This document shows positions 27,987 through 35,654 of a stretch of 64,000 nt of DNA, one piece after another (position 1 is the stretch's first letter; each line of letters starts with the position of its first letter). Under the pieces are notes generated by a model. It was not told the DNA's origin and ran no database searches. It worked only from the letters and a program-made list of their open reading frames with translations. This DNA is from Neorhizobium sp. JUb45. Its GTDB lineage: Bacteria > Pseudomonadota > Alphaproteobacteria > Rhizobiales > Rhizobiaceae. The stretch is taken from the NCBI RefSeq assembly GCF_004343585.1, contig NZ_SLYW01000002.1, positions 806,001-870,000 of the forward strand, read 5' to 3'. Made by a program: the position numbers and the translations under genes.

Positions 27987-28373
27987 GGTCTCGTCCTTAG
28001 TTCGTGGCGCCTCTCAAGGCGCAAATCTTCAGCGCCGGCCGCTCGCCATCATGGGCAGCCGGTCGGATTCGGTGATCCAGGTGAATCAGCAGTGATTGCT
28101 TAACCTGTATCTTGTGTCCGATGCTGGCTGCAAACGCTAAATATAGCATTAACAGAATATTTTTACCAGCCTTGGGCACCGCATTGGCAAGCATTCGAAC
28201 GCGCACGAAAACCCGTTGCCAAGGCGACAGTCATGTCGGCCCGAGCCATGCAGGAAATCTACAAATCGAAGGAGGGCCGGTCTCGTATATCCGGTCCAGT
28301 CGCCGCCGCAACATGGGATCATTCATGCCGAGTCGCAGCCTTTGGGTCAAGGGCTGGTCTGCCACACTTTTTT

Positions 28374-28393
28374 AACCACAAGATATTGTGGTT
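28374..28393. promoter_or_regulatory. NrdR-box-like palindrome
   Basis: AACCACAA (28374-28381) and TTGTGGTT (28386-28393) flank GATA. The central 16 bases, CCACAAGATATTGTGG, agree at 13 positions with the NrdR box as I know it (acaCwAtATaTwGtgt). NrdR represses ribonucleotide reductase genes. Only one copy is clear, whereas NrdR sites usually occur in tandem. Confidence 0.5.
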
Positions 28394-28606
28394 GGGGCCT
28401 GTGGAAAACGGGGAGAAAAAATAGCCGTTAAATCTCAATTGCTTGCGAGAAAGTTTTTGGAGGTCAAGCAGTGATGAGCCGGAAAATGAACGGCCGTGCA
28501 CCACAAAAGCGACGATAAATTGCCACATTTTCCGGTGGATTTCGGAAAGAGCTTGTCACCTCGCCACCGCCGTGTCCCCGGCATGCCAAGGCATCACCAG
28601 ATATGG

Positions 28607-28641
28607 AAAGAGCGCGGCACCCAAAGTGGACCACGCTCTTT
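28607..28641. other. Hairpin AAAGAGCG/CGCTCTTT in the nrdJ-gpt gap
   Basis: A perfect eight-pair stem (28607-28614 with 28634-28641) encloses a 19-base loop that can pair further. It may end gpt transcription from the right; the flanks are not strongly T-rich. Confidence 0.4.
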
Positions 28642-28679
28642 AATCGTTCCGAAATGGGACGCCGTGCGGATTTGGAAGA

Positions 28680-28716
28680 CCAGCCCTGCATGCATGGGGC
28701 TGGCCAGAGATTTTTT
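28680..28716 (+). other. Hairpin followed by six T, no + strand gene upstream
   Basis: CCAGCCC/GGGCTGG arms (28680-28686 with 28697-28703) enclose a self-complementary TGCATGCA. Six T follow after a seven-base spacer, so it is an imperfect intrinsic terminator on the + strand. Confidence 0.4.
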
Positions 28717-28739
28717 GGCGAATCAGCGGCTGTCGGCCA

Positions 28740-29237
28740 TCAGCCGCGATGGCCCTTGGCGATCGGCTCCTGATAGGTAAAGCCCATGTCCCATGGGAAA
28801 TAGATCCACGTATCCTGCGAAACCTCTGTCACGAAGGTGTCGATGGTCGGCACGCCGGAGGGTTTTGCGTAGACGCAGGCGAAATGCGCTTTTGGCATCA
28901 TAGCGCGCACTTCCAGTGCCGTCTTGCCGGTATCGGTGAGATCGTCAACTACGAGCACGCCTTCGCCGCCATTTTCCATCAGTTCCGGCGAAATGCCCTT
29001 GAGGAGAACGGTATCGCCCTGATTGACGTAATCATGGCGGGTGGCGATGCAGACGGTGTCGATCATGCGGATATTGAGTTCGCGCGAAATGATCGCCGCC
29101 GGCACGAGGCCGCCGCGGGTGATGCAGACGATGGCTTTGAATTCCTGGCCGAGGCCGGACAGCCGCCACGAGAGCGCACGGGTATCACGGTGGAACTGAT
29201 CCCAGGAAACGGGAAAGGCTTTATCGGGAAGAGACAT
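28740..29237 (-). CDS. gpt: Xanthine phosphoribosyltransferase
   Basis: This 165-residue cytosolic purine-salvage enzyme converts xanthine and guanine to nucleotides with PRPP. The PRPP-binding loop is '[15 protein letters not shown]' (about residues 91-105), and '[18 protein letters not shown]' is the conserved N-terminal turn. The C-terminal '[15 protein letters not shown]' is typical of bacterial Gpt. The ATG at 29237 gives the normal length; upstream in-frame codons add 35 unlikely residues. Confidence 0.93.
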   Translation of the reverse strand: MSLPDKAFPVSWDQFHRDTRALSWRLSGLGQEFKAIVCITRGGLVPAAIISRELNIRMIDTVCIATRHDYVNQGDTVLLKGISPELMENGGEGVLVVDDLTDTGKTALEVRAMMPKAHFACVYAKPSGVPTIDTFVTEVSQDTWIYFPWDMGFTYQEPIAKGHRG

Positions 29238-29459
29238 CCGACGGGCTCCGCAAGCATGGTGTGAAAGAAAACGGGCGGCCGCGCCGGTAGTGAGGGCGGA
29301 GACGCCGAAAGGCCGGTTTTCCGGCCCCTTGCAGGCTTTCATAACGGTATTGGCGGATCGATGGCAAGCGGGAGGGTGAGGGTGCTGTGGATGATCGGGG
29401 GAATTGTAGGTGGGCGAGTGGCGGACTGGACGGCATGTCTGCCACGAATGGATGAACGG

Positions 29460-29852
29460 TCATTGCGGCGATGGAAGATCAAGGCCGTTTGGCAATGATA
29501 TCCAGATGACGGTCTGAGCCTCTGGTGAATGTCGCGAAAGATGGCCTTTCCCATGGGTGTCCATGACCAGCACGAAACTGCCAGCCGAAACCTGGCGCAC
29601 CTCTCCGTCACTGGTTTCGTATTCTACGGATCCATCAAGCCTGACGGTCAGCACCGGCTCTGGTACCTTGTGCCACGCAACTTCCCGCATACCCTCCGGA
29701 ATATGAGTGATCCGGACACGTGAGGCTGGGTAGCTGGCGGTAACGTCAAACGGAACCGCATCTGGATGTACTGACCGCTTCGTCGTTGGCAGTTCGATTT
29801 CATCGAAATGAGATTCACCATCCGGTGTGGCGTAGATGCGCAGGCACTTCAT
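29460..29852 (-). CDS. Cupin-like small protein
   Basis: This 130-residue protein has no certain family but shows a cupin-like pattern: 'GMREVAWHKVPEPVLTVRLDGSVEYETSDGE' in parts, then 'VSAGSFVLVMDTHGKGHLSR'. The His in 'DTHGKGH' could bind metal in the beta-barrel. Function is unknown. It stands alone, divergent from the DUF1963 gene across 210 bases. Confidence 0.65.
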   Translation of the reverse strand: MKCLRIYATPDGESHFDEIELPTTKRSVHPDAVPFDVTASYPASRVRITHIPEGMREVAWHKVPEPVLTVRLDGSVEYETSDGEVRQVSAGSFVLVMDTHGKGHLSRHSPEAQTVIWISLPNGLDLPSPQ

Positions 29853-30062
29853 ACAGATTTCCCTTCTGAGGAAAATGAGCTGGGCGACGAAGGACGGCTA
29901 TCACGATAAAAGTGGAAACACGACCAATTCTAGCGCAAGGCCCTGTTCGTTCGAGTTGGGACGAAAACGCGCGGCGATGTACAGCCCACCGCATCCGACT
30001 TGATCTTGTCACGCGAGTCACGGCACTGCTCTTTTCCCCGCGACCAGCCCGAGGAGCCGACC

Positions 30063-31340
30063 ATGGCCCGCCGTTTCCGTCTCGCTCTCGCCTGCAGCCT
30101 GTTGGCCTGTATTTCCCTGTCCAGCCCCCATGCGGCATTTGCGCAGGAGGGCGAGGAGATCATGGCGCTGCCCTCATCACGTGACGAACTGTCCGACCGT
30201 TTGACCGAGGCCGGCATGTCGGCGGCCGGTGTGGCGGCGATCGTCAAGGTGGCGCGCGATGGCATCGTGCTCGATACCAAACCCGCCGATGAAACGGCGC
30301 TGCCGCTCGGTTCGTCCAAGGTCGGTGGCCTGCCGGACCTGCCTAAGGGTGTCGCATGGCCGATGCGGCCGGTTTATGAGAATGCGGTGGAACTGGCCGA
30401 ACAGTTCACCGCCGATGCCGCCAATTTCTATGCCGATGCCGGTGTCGTGCCGCCTTGGGTGCCGGAAGCCGAGGGCAGGGCTTTTGCCGATGAGCGCAAG
30501 CGCGCCAACGAGGAGGCAAGGGCTGCGGCGCTGAAAGTCATGAAGGATGCCGGCGCCGAGGTGAGTGAAGCCGATCTGGCCAATGCCACCGGTCTGCCGG
30601 CGGATGTGGCCGTCAAGGCGGCTGTCGAACAGAAACTGCTGGCCGAGACCGTGATAAAACCGTTTCCGCTGCCGTTTGTCGCGCAGGTGGATCTGGCGGC
30701 TCTGGCCGGCGAACCCGGTTTCGACAAGGCGCTGCCGACGACGGGCAGGCTGTTGTTCTTTTACGACATGCCGGTTCTGCCGGCGAGCTACGAGCCGCGC
30801 GGAAAAGCCGGCTGGAAGCTGGTTTATGACGACACGCCGAAAGCCGAACTCGAGCGCAAGCCTCTGCCGAAGGAACTCTCGGATTTTCCCGGTGCCGCCA
30901 GCCTGAAGGCCGCAGCCATTTCTCCGCGTTCTGTCGTGACCACGGTGCCGGTCGGCGACAGCGGCTGGGATACGGTCGGCGAAATCAGCGGCGACGATAC
31001 GTCGATCTATTCGCAATGGCTGTTTTCGCTGGGCTGGCCGACGGCAGCCGAGGGCGGCAATCACCAGCTTGGTGGCTGGCCGCGTGCCATCCAGACCGGC
31101 ATGCAGGCGATGAGCCAGCTGGCCGCAAACGGCCTTTATGCCGGCGATACTTCCGCATTCGAGACGGAGCAGGGCAAGCGCCTGCTGGCAGATGCCAAGG
31201 ACTGGCGGCTGGTACTGCAGATCGGCACCGACGAGGCGACCGGTTATCCCTTTCCGGGCGCACTGTATGTGCTGATGAGCGAAGAAGATCTGGCTGCGCG
31301 CAATTTCGACAAGGCCTGGGTGGTTTACGAGCAGGATTGA
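30063..31340 (+). CDS. Secreted DUF1963 (YwqG-like) protein
   Basis: This 425-residue protein has a signal peptide (residues 1-28, 'ARRFRLALACSLLACISL' to 'AAFAQ') and a DUF1963 domain. Visible pieces are 'SSKVGGLPDLPKGVAWPM' (substrate-like pocket start), 'PFVAQVDLAALAG', 'GRLLFFYDM', 'HQLGGWPRAIQ' and 'LVLQIGTDE'. A long helical insertion (about residues 110-215) interrupts the domain, which is unusual compared with short YwqG proteins. Function is unknown. GAGGAG precedes the ATG. The Cys-rich gene follows 110 bases later. Confidence 0.8.
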   Translation: MARRFRLALACSLLACISLSSPHAAFAQEGEEIMALPSSRDELSDRLTEAGMSAAGVAAIVKVARDGIVLDTKPADETALPLGSSKVGGLPDLPKGVAWPMRPVYENAVELAEQFTADAANFYADAGVVPPWVPEAEGRAFADERKRANEEARAAALKVMKDAGAEVSEADLANATGLPADVAVKAAVEQKLLAETVIKPFPLPFVAQVDLAALAGEPGFDKALPTTGRLLFFYDMPVLPASYEPRGKAGWKLVYDDTPKAELERKPLPKELSDFPGAASLKAAAISPRSVVTTVPVGDSGWDTVGEISGDDTSIYSQWLFSLGWPTAAEGGNHQLGGWPRAIQTGMQAMSQLAANGLYAGDTSAFETEQGKRLLADAKDWRLVLQIGTDEATGYPFPGALYVLMSEEDLAARNFDKAWVVYEQD

Positions 31341-31422
31341 GCGGCGAGGCCGCCCGCATGCGCCGGGAAAACTGACGATAGAGAAGCTGCGCTCAATTGT
31401 CCCTCTGGTGAGCGCTTCATTT

Positions 31423-31449
31423 ACGGCATTGACGGTGCAATCATGCCGT
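31423..31449. promoter_or_regulatory. Inverted repeat before the Cys-rich/DUF411 pair
   Basis: ACGGCAT (31423-31429) and ATGCCGT (31443-31449) form a perfect seven-base inverted repeat ending two bases before the ATG at 31451. It is a candidate operator or translation-blocking hairpin. Confidence 0.4.
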
Positions 31450-31450
31450 C

Positions 31451-31828
31451 ATGGTCATCATGCTGCGTTTCCTGTCGATGCTCGTCGCGACGCTGTTTCT
31501 GGCAGGCGGTGCGCTGTCGCTGGAAATGCCATCGGATGATGCGGGGCAGGCGGCGTCCCACATTCAAACGGCGTATCATCCCGGCAAGGCGCATGCCGCA
31601 CGGGGCGGCAAATATTGCCAGGAGGCGGGATGCACGCCTGCCGCCTGTCCGATGCAATGCGTGGCATCGCCTGTGATCGTGCCTGACCTGCTGGTGGTTG
31701 CGCCCTTTGGCGTGCAGCCGTGTTTCTGCCCGCCTGCCGAGTGCGGCATTACCGTGCTGTTTTTAGCGCCGCCGGTGCCGCCACCCAAATCTCCTGTTCT
31801 CGAAACGATGGGCGCATTCGTCGCCTGA
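31451..31828 (+). CDS. Small secreted Cys-rich protein beside DUF411
   Basis: This 125-residue protein is not recognised. It has a signal peptide or N-terminal anchor ('MLRFLSMLVATLFLAGGAL'), then 'YCQEAGCTPAACPMQC' with four cysteines in 15 residues, and 'VQPCFCPPAECG' with three more, ending in a Pro-rich hydrophobic tail. Such clustered cysteines suggest metal binding or disulfides in the periplasm. It lies 39 bases upstream of DUF411, a copper-linked family, so a role in copper handling is inferred. The start may instead be the ATG at 31460. Confidence 0.6.
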   Translation: MVIMLRFLSMLVATLFLAGGALSLEMPSDDAGQAASHIQTAYHPGKAHAARGGKYCQEAGCTPAACPMQCVASPVIVPDLLVVAPFGVQPCFCPPAECGITVLFLAPPVPPPKSPVLETMGAFVA

Positions 31829-31867
31829 CACCCTGACTGAAAATTCGAAGACGATGGAGATATCGTG

Positions 31868-32305
31868 ATGAAACCGAGATTGATGATGGGCGCGCTGGCT
31901 TTCGCGCTAATGGCTTCCGTGACGGCGCAGGCGGCGGAAATGGTTGTCTACAAGGACCCGTATTGTGGCTGCTGCGAGGAATGGGCCAAGGCCGTGAAGG
32001 CGGCCGGTGTGCCTTTGCGTATGGAAATTGTGGACGATATGGATGCAGTCAAGGCCAAATGGGGCGTGCCCGAAGAGGCCTGGAGCTGCCACACCGCCGT
32101 GGCCGACGGCTATGTGTTCGAAGGCCATGTGCCGCTGGCGGCGCTCAAGCGCGTGCTGAAGGAAAGGCCCGATATGGCCGGTGTCGCCGTGCCGGGCATG
32201 CCGGCCGGTGCGCTTGGCATGGGCGACGATCCGGCTGCAGCCTATGATGTGGTTGCGATCGGCAGGGATGGCGGGCAGTCAGTTTATCTCGAGGTGCGGC
32301 CTTAA
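31868..32305 (+). CDS. DUF411 metal-binding periplasmic protein
   Basis: This 145-residue protein has a signal peptide (residues 1-20, ending 'VTAQA') and the DUF411 core: 'VYKDPYCGCCEEWAKAVKAAG' in parts with a CxCC motif, 'SCHTAVADGYVFEGHVPLAAL' and 'GVAVPGMPAGALGMG'. DUF411 proteins are often encoded with copper-resistance genes. The ATG at 31868 follows a purine-rich 'GATGGAGATATC'. It is probably co-transcribed with the Cys-rich gene. Confidence 0.85.
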   Translation: MKPRLMMGALAFALMASVTAQAAEMVVYKDPYCGCCEEWAKAVKAAGVPLRMEIVDDMDAVKAKWGVPEEAWSCHTAVADGYVFEGHVPLAALKRVLKERPDMAGVAVPGMPAGALGMGDDPAAAYDVVAIGRDGGQSVYLEVRP

Positions 32306-32328
32306 ACGCGGTGCGTTCCCGTGAACGT

Positions 32329-32355
32329 CCTTCTCCCCGGCCTGCGGGGAGAAGG
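32329..32355. repeat. Intergenic palindrome CCTTCTCCCC/GGGGAGAAGG
   Basis: Perfect ten-base arms (32329-32338 and 32346-32355) flank GGCCTGC. This is the same kind of CTCCCC palindrome as in the mosaic repeats at 23.4-24.1 kb. It sits between converging genes and may double as a terminator. Confidence 0.65.
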
Positions 32356-32368
32356 CAGCCCGGTCCTC

Positions 32369-33214
32369 TCAGCGCGACAGCAGCGTCAGCGCCGTCATCG
32401 AATCCAGCAGCGTGCGGGTGACGCCGCCAAACAGCACTTCCCACCAGCGGGCATGGCCATAACCACCCATCACCAGCAGATCGACGCTGGAATCGGCCAG
32501 CCGGTTCTCGATGGCTGCGGATGCCTTGATGCCGCTTGTGTGTTCGGTCCGCAGCGTCACGTTGACGCCGTGACGGGAAAGCGTGGCGGCGAGCTCGACG
32601 CCTGCCATGTCCGGCATCTGGCCGGATGTCTCCGGCGGATCGACGCAGAAGATTTCGACGCTCTCGGCATTTTTCAGGAAGGGCAGCGCATCGAATGTGG
32701 CACGCGTCGCCTCACGCGAGCCGTTCCAGGCGATCAGCACGCGGCGGATCGGCTGGGGCTGGGTGAGGGTGCGCGGCACCAGCAGCATGGGGCGGCCGCT
32801 TTCGAACAGGAATGCCTCGAGATCGGCCCGATTGACGGGGCCGCCTTCCGGTGCGTGCCCCTGGCTGGCGACGATCAGATCGACGGCACGCGCGCTTTCT
32901 ATGACATTGCCGGAAGCATAACCGTTGGCGGAAACAAAACTGCGCCATTCGGAAGGCAGCCCCTGTGCTTCGATGCGTTCGCGAAAAATCTTCTCGACCG
33001 AGGCGGTTTCGCGCTGGGCAGCTTCCTGCAGAACCTGCACGGCGGCAGGATCGGGAATTTCCATCGGCGCGATCAGCGGCACGGCGGCCAGCGTTTCGGC
33101 ATGCACACCGACGATATGGGCGGAGAACCGCTCGGAAAGGAAGGTGGCGAAATCGCTGATCTGCCGGGCGCTGGCCGGATCATCGAGTACGGCCATGATG
33201 GTCTTGTAACTCAT
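32369..33214 (-). CDS. Universal stress protein, tandem UspA domains
   Basis: This 281-residue cytosolic protein contains two UspA folds (about residues 1-145 and 150-281). The N-terminal 'YKTIMAVLDDPASARQISDF' and the C-terminal 'LIAWNGSREATRATFDALPF' are the two domain starts, and 'DLLVMGGYGHARWWEVLFGGVTRTLL' in parts carries the ATP-binding GxGxxR-type region near the end. USP proteins help survival under stress. It stands alone and converges with the DUF411 gene. Confidence 0.88.
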   Translation of the reverse strand: MSYKTIMAVLDDPASARQISDFATFLSERFSAHIVGVHAETLAAVPLIAPMEIPDPAAVQVLQEAAQRETASVEKIFRERIEAQGLPSEWRSFVSANGYASGNVIESARAVDLIVASQGHAPEGGPVNRADLEAFLFESGRPMLLVPRTLTQPQPIRRVLIAWNGSREATRATFDALPFLKNAESVEIFCVDPPETSGQMPDMAGVELAATLSRHGVNVTLRTEHTSGIKASAAIENRLADSSVDLLVMGGYGHARWWEVLFGGVTRTLLDSMTALTLLSR

Positions 33215-33327
33215 TGCGGTGCCTCCTCATGCGCCGGGATTTTTTCCAGACCCGGCCTTGTATGGAAGGTGGGTCGCGGTGGCCTGCGGGTCAAGGATGG
33301 GGCGGCGATGGAGGAGGCTGGCCGCGA

Positions 33328-34101
33328 TCAGGCGTCCGGCGAGGGGTTTGTGGCGGTTTTCTGCGCAGTGAGTTCCGCAATCATTGTTTCGACGGCGGCT
33401 GCGGCCGCATCGAGAACGTCGTTGTCGCGGGCGCGAACGATCAGCTCGGTGGAAAACCGCTGGCCGTCATATTTCGGATAGGAGCCGATGCTGGTGGCGG
33501 GATGCGCCTTCTGGATGGCGCCAAGCAGCGTGCCGATATCGCCTTCGCCATAGGGACAGGGGATGGCGCGCGACAGCATCTTTGCGCCGGTCTTCAGCGT
33601 CGGCAGGACGTTGTCGACCATGGCCTGAAACACCTGCGGCACGCCGGCCATCACATAGACGTTTTCCACGATGAAGCCGGGCGCGGTCGAGACCGGATTG
33701 GCGATGTGTTTTGCACCCTGCGGCATACGCGCCATGCGCTGGCGGGCTTCCGTAAATTCCATCTCGCGGCGCTTGTACATTTCCGAAAGCAGCGTCATCG
33801 CCGCCGCATCGTGGATGCAGGGCAGGCCAAAAGCCTTTGACACCGAATCGGCGGTGATATCGTCATGGGTGGGGCCGATGCCGCCTGACGTGAAGACGTA
33901 GGTGTAGTGGCTGCGCAGCGCATTCAGCGCCTCGACGATGGCATCCTCCTCGTCGGCAACGATGCGGACTTCCTTCAGATCAATGCCCGCCATCGTCAGA
34001 AGGTCGGCGAGATGGCCGATATTTTTATCCTTGGTGCGGCCGGAGAGAAGCTCGTCGCCGATGGCAAGCATGGCGGCGGTGACGGAGGAGGTCTGGCTCA
34101 T
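33328..34101 (-). CDS. CinA-type molybdopterin-binding domain protein
   Basis: This 257-residue protein contains a MoCF/CinA N-terminal domain: '[19 protein letters not shown]', '[24 protein letters not shown]' in parts, '[21 protein letters not shown]'. It lacks the C-terminal nicotinamide-nucleotide amidase domain of full CinA, so it matches the stand-alone 'competence/damage-inducible protein A' type, possibly a pyrophosphatase on nicotinamide-type nucleotides. The ATG at 34101 is chosen as the closest to the domain. Confidence 0.85.
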   Translation of the reverse strand: MSQTSSVTAAMLAIGDELLSGRTKDKNIGHLADLLTMAGIDLKEVRIVADEEDAIVEALNALRSHYTYVFTSGGIGPTHDDITADSVSKAFGLPCIHDAAAMTLLSEMYKRREMEFTEARQRMARMPQGAKHIANPVSTAPGFIVENVYVMAGVPQVFQAMVDNVLPTLKTGAKMLSRAIPCPYGEGDIGTLLGAIQKAHPATSIGSYPKYDGQRFSTELIVRARDNDVLDAAAAAVETMIAELTAQKTATNPSPDA

Positions 34102-34399
34102 GAAGGGTACTCGTGCGGTGTGCGGATGCTTTGACGTTAGCGCGCGGCAGAATGAATGCAAGCCGCAACATGCTGCGGGCTTGCCTTCCACAAAAGATGA
34201 ACGAGATCTCTCGTCGTTGTTCATGAAAAGTGGACAGTGCGTGCTGAAACCATCGGCTGGCGGGGTTGGCTTGCCTCCGTTAGCTTCGCCCATACGATTG
34301 TTACAAGGCGGGCCGATGATCATCGAATTTCTCAAAAAGCTGATCGGCAGCGCGCCGGTCGAAGCGCCTACACCCACACAAACCAAGGAAACGAAGACA

Positions 34400-34996
34400 A
34401 TGGCAAAAGTTCTGGTCCTCTATTATTCCTCCTACGGCCATATCGAGACGATGGCCTACGCGGTTGCCGAAGGCGCCAAGTCGGCCGGTGCCGAGGTAAC
34501 GGTCAAGCGCGTGCCGGAACTGGTGTCGGAGGAGGTGGCAAAATCCTCGCATTTCAAGCTCGATCAGGCAGCGCCGATCGCCACCGTCGATGAGCTTGCC
34601 GAATACGACGCAATCATCGTCGGCGCCGGCACGCGCTTTGGTACGGTCGCCTCGCAGATGCGCAATTTCTGGGATCAGACGGGCGGCCTGTGGTTCAACG
34701 GCAAGCTGGTCGGCAAGGTCGGTTCGGTATTCACGTCGTCCGCCACCCAGCATGGTGGTCAGGAATCCACCATTCTCGGCTTCATCCCGACACTGCTTCA
34801 CCACGGCCTGGTCGTTGTCGGCCTGCCTTATGCCTTCCAGGGCCAGATGGGCGTTGAAGCCGTCAAGGGCGGTTCTCCTTATGGCGCCTCGACCATCACC
34901 GATGGCGACGGCTCTCGTCAGCCGTCCGAAGTCGAGCTGGAAGCCGCCAAATTCCAGGGCGCCCATGTGGCAAAAATCGCCGCCAAGCTGGCCTGA
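34400..34996 (+). CDS. wrbA: NAD(P)H:quinone oxidoreductase WrbA
   Basis: This 198-residue flavodoxin-like enzyme reduces quinones by two electrons and protects against redox stress. '[17 protein letters not shown]' binds FMN phosphate, '[22 protein letters not shown]' and '[17 protein letters not shown]' are WrbA signatures. AAGGA precedes the ATG at 34400. An in-frame ATG at 34316 would add 28 residues ('[18 protein letters not shown]...') and cannot be excluded, but the core family begins at 34400. A terminator follows. Confidence 0.93.
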   Translation: MAKVLVLYYSSYGHIETMAYAVAEGAKSAGAEVTVKRVPELVSEEVAKSSHFKLDQAAPIATVDELAEYDAIIVGAGTRFGTVASQMRNFWDQTGGLWFNGKLVGKVGSVFTSSATQHGGQESTILGFIPTLLHHGLVVVGLPYAFQGQMGVEAVKGGSPYGASTITDGDGSRQPSEVELEAAKFQGAHVAKIAAKLA

Positions 34997-35017
34997 TCGG
35001 CTGTAAAGGTTTTGAGA

Positions 35018-35052
35018 AGGGCGCGGCAGGGATGTCGCGCTCTTTTGTTTTT
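35018..35052 (+). terminator. Intrinsic terminator of wrbA
   Basis: An 11-pair stem with two G-T pairs (35018-35028 with 35033-35043) closes a GGGA loop and ends in TTTTGTTTTT. It begins 22 bases after the wrbA stop. Confidence 0.85.
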
Positions 35053-35069
35053 GTGCCTGATGGGACGGA

Positions 35070-35303
35070 CTACATCACGAGAGTATCGGCATATTCGATT
35101 TCAAACACAAAACGCATGCGACCCACCTTGCGGCGCTTGTCGTCGAGCACGGTGATCGAAACATTGTCGGGCGGCGGGAAATTGCGGCAGGCGAAGGTGC
35201 TGAGTGCGTTCAGCCCGTCATTCATCGCCGCGTGGGCATTGGCTGCGTCGATTTCCACTTCGGCTTCCTTGCCGTCGGAAATATGCAGATAGAATTTTGC
35301 CAT
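35070..35303 (-). CDS. DUF6894 family small protein
   Basis: This 77-residue protein starts 'MAKFYLHISDGKEAEVEID' and continues 'AANAHAAMNDGLNALSTFA', with 'VSITVLDDKRRKVGRMRFVFEIE' at the end, the pattern of the DUF6894 family widespread in rhizobia. It is a small beta-alpha protein of unknown role, often found in stress-related or single-gene contexts. The ATG at 35303 gives the usual family start. Confidence 0.78.
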   Translation of the reverse strand: MAKFYLHISDGKEAEVEIDAANAHAAMNDGLNALSTFACRNFPPPDNVSITVLDDKRRKVGRMRFVFEIEYADTLVM

Positions 35304-35448
35304 GATCGCTCCTGCGCCAAAAGATCGACATAGGCTTTGGCGAGGTCGCATCAATGGTAGTTGCTAATATAAGCCGCGTGCTGAAATCCGCGTGATTTCA
35401 AAACCGGCTGTTGACTGCACGGCTTATGTGCCTGAAAAGACACGTCAC

Positions 35449-35533
35449 GCGGACGTGGCGAAACTGGTAGACGCAAGAGACTTAAAATCTCTCGACTTCG
35501 GTCTTGCGGGTTCGATCCCCGCCGTCCGCACCA
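35449..35533 (+). tRNA. tRNA-Leu (anticodon UAA)
   Basis: Acceptor arms GCGGACG (35449-35455) and CGTCCGC (35523-35529) pair fully, followed by ACCA encoded in the DNA. The anticodon stem AGAGA/TCTCT closes a CTTAAAA loop with anticodon TAA, a long variable arm 'CGACTTCGGTCTTG' marks a class II tRNA, and the T loop GGGTTCGATCCCC is standard. The anticodon reads UUA and UUG codons. Confidence 0.97.
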
Positions 35534-35654
35534 GTGCCAACTGTACTCATCAATTCCGATCATCTACCTCAACCGTACCGCTGGGTTCGGAAATATCCTT
35601 TTGTCTTCCGCGCCGCTGTGGCATAGCCGGTTCAACAGAGAGAACGGTCAGGGA

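Larger units (their letters stand above)
27987..28739. other. 753-base gene-free region upstream of nrdJ
   Basis: No credible protein gene is present. It holds a small hairpin GCGCCT/AGGCGC at 28007-28022 just before nrdJ, an AT-rich patch near 28138-28170 that could contain a promoter, an NrdR-box-like palindrome at 28374-28393, and two hairpins at 28607-28641 and 28680-28703. No cobalamin-riboswitch B12 box was recognised on the minus strand. Confidence 0.6.

Noticed and set aside
24729..28103. Very long open frame (over 1100 codons) antisense to nrdJ
   Set aside because: It mirrors the codon structure of nrdJ in a high-GC genome, has no domain pattern, and its composition (rich in Arg, Val, Gly, Asp, His) is typical of antisense shadows.
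28138..28165. CtrA-like TTAA...TTAAC site upstream of nrdJ
   Set aside because: Half-sites are imperfect and the spacing is off by one or has mismatches; too weak to claim.
27997..28206. Minus-strand frame with 'ANAVPKAGKNILL', faintly like the start of sulfotransferases (PKSGT)
   Set aside because: Only the P-K-x-G pattern matches, the rest is unlike the family, and the frame lies in the nrdJ leader.
27987..28373. Cobalamin riboswitch upstream of nrdJ
   Set aside because: I looked for a B12 box and the GCCACTG element on the minus strand and found no convincing match.
35449..35533. tRNA-Leu as an integration site for a mobile element
   Set aside because: No integrase, direct repeat of the tRNA 3' end or foreign gene set follows; ilvA lies immediately downstream.
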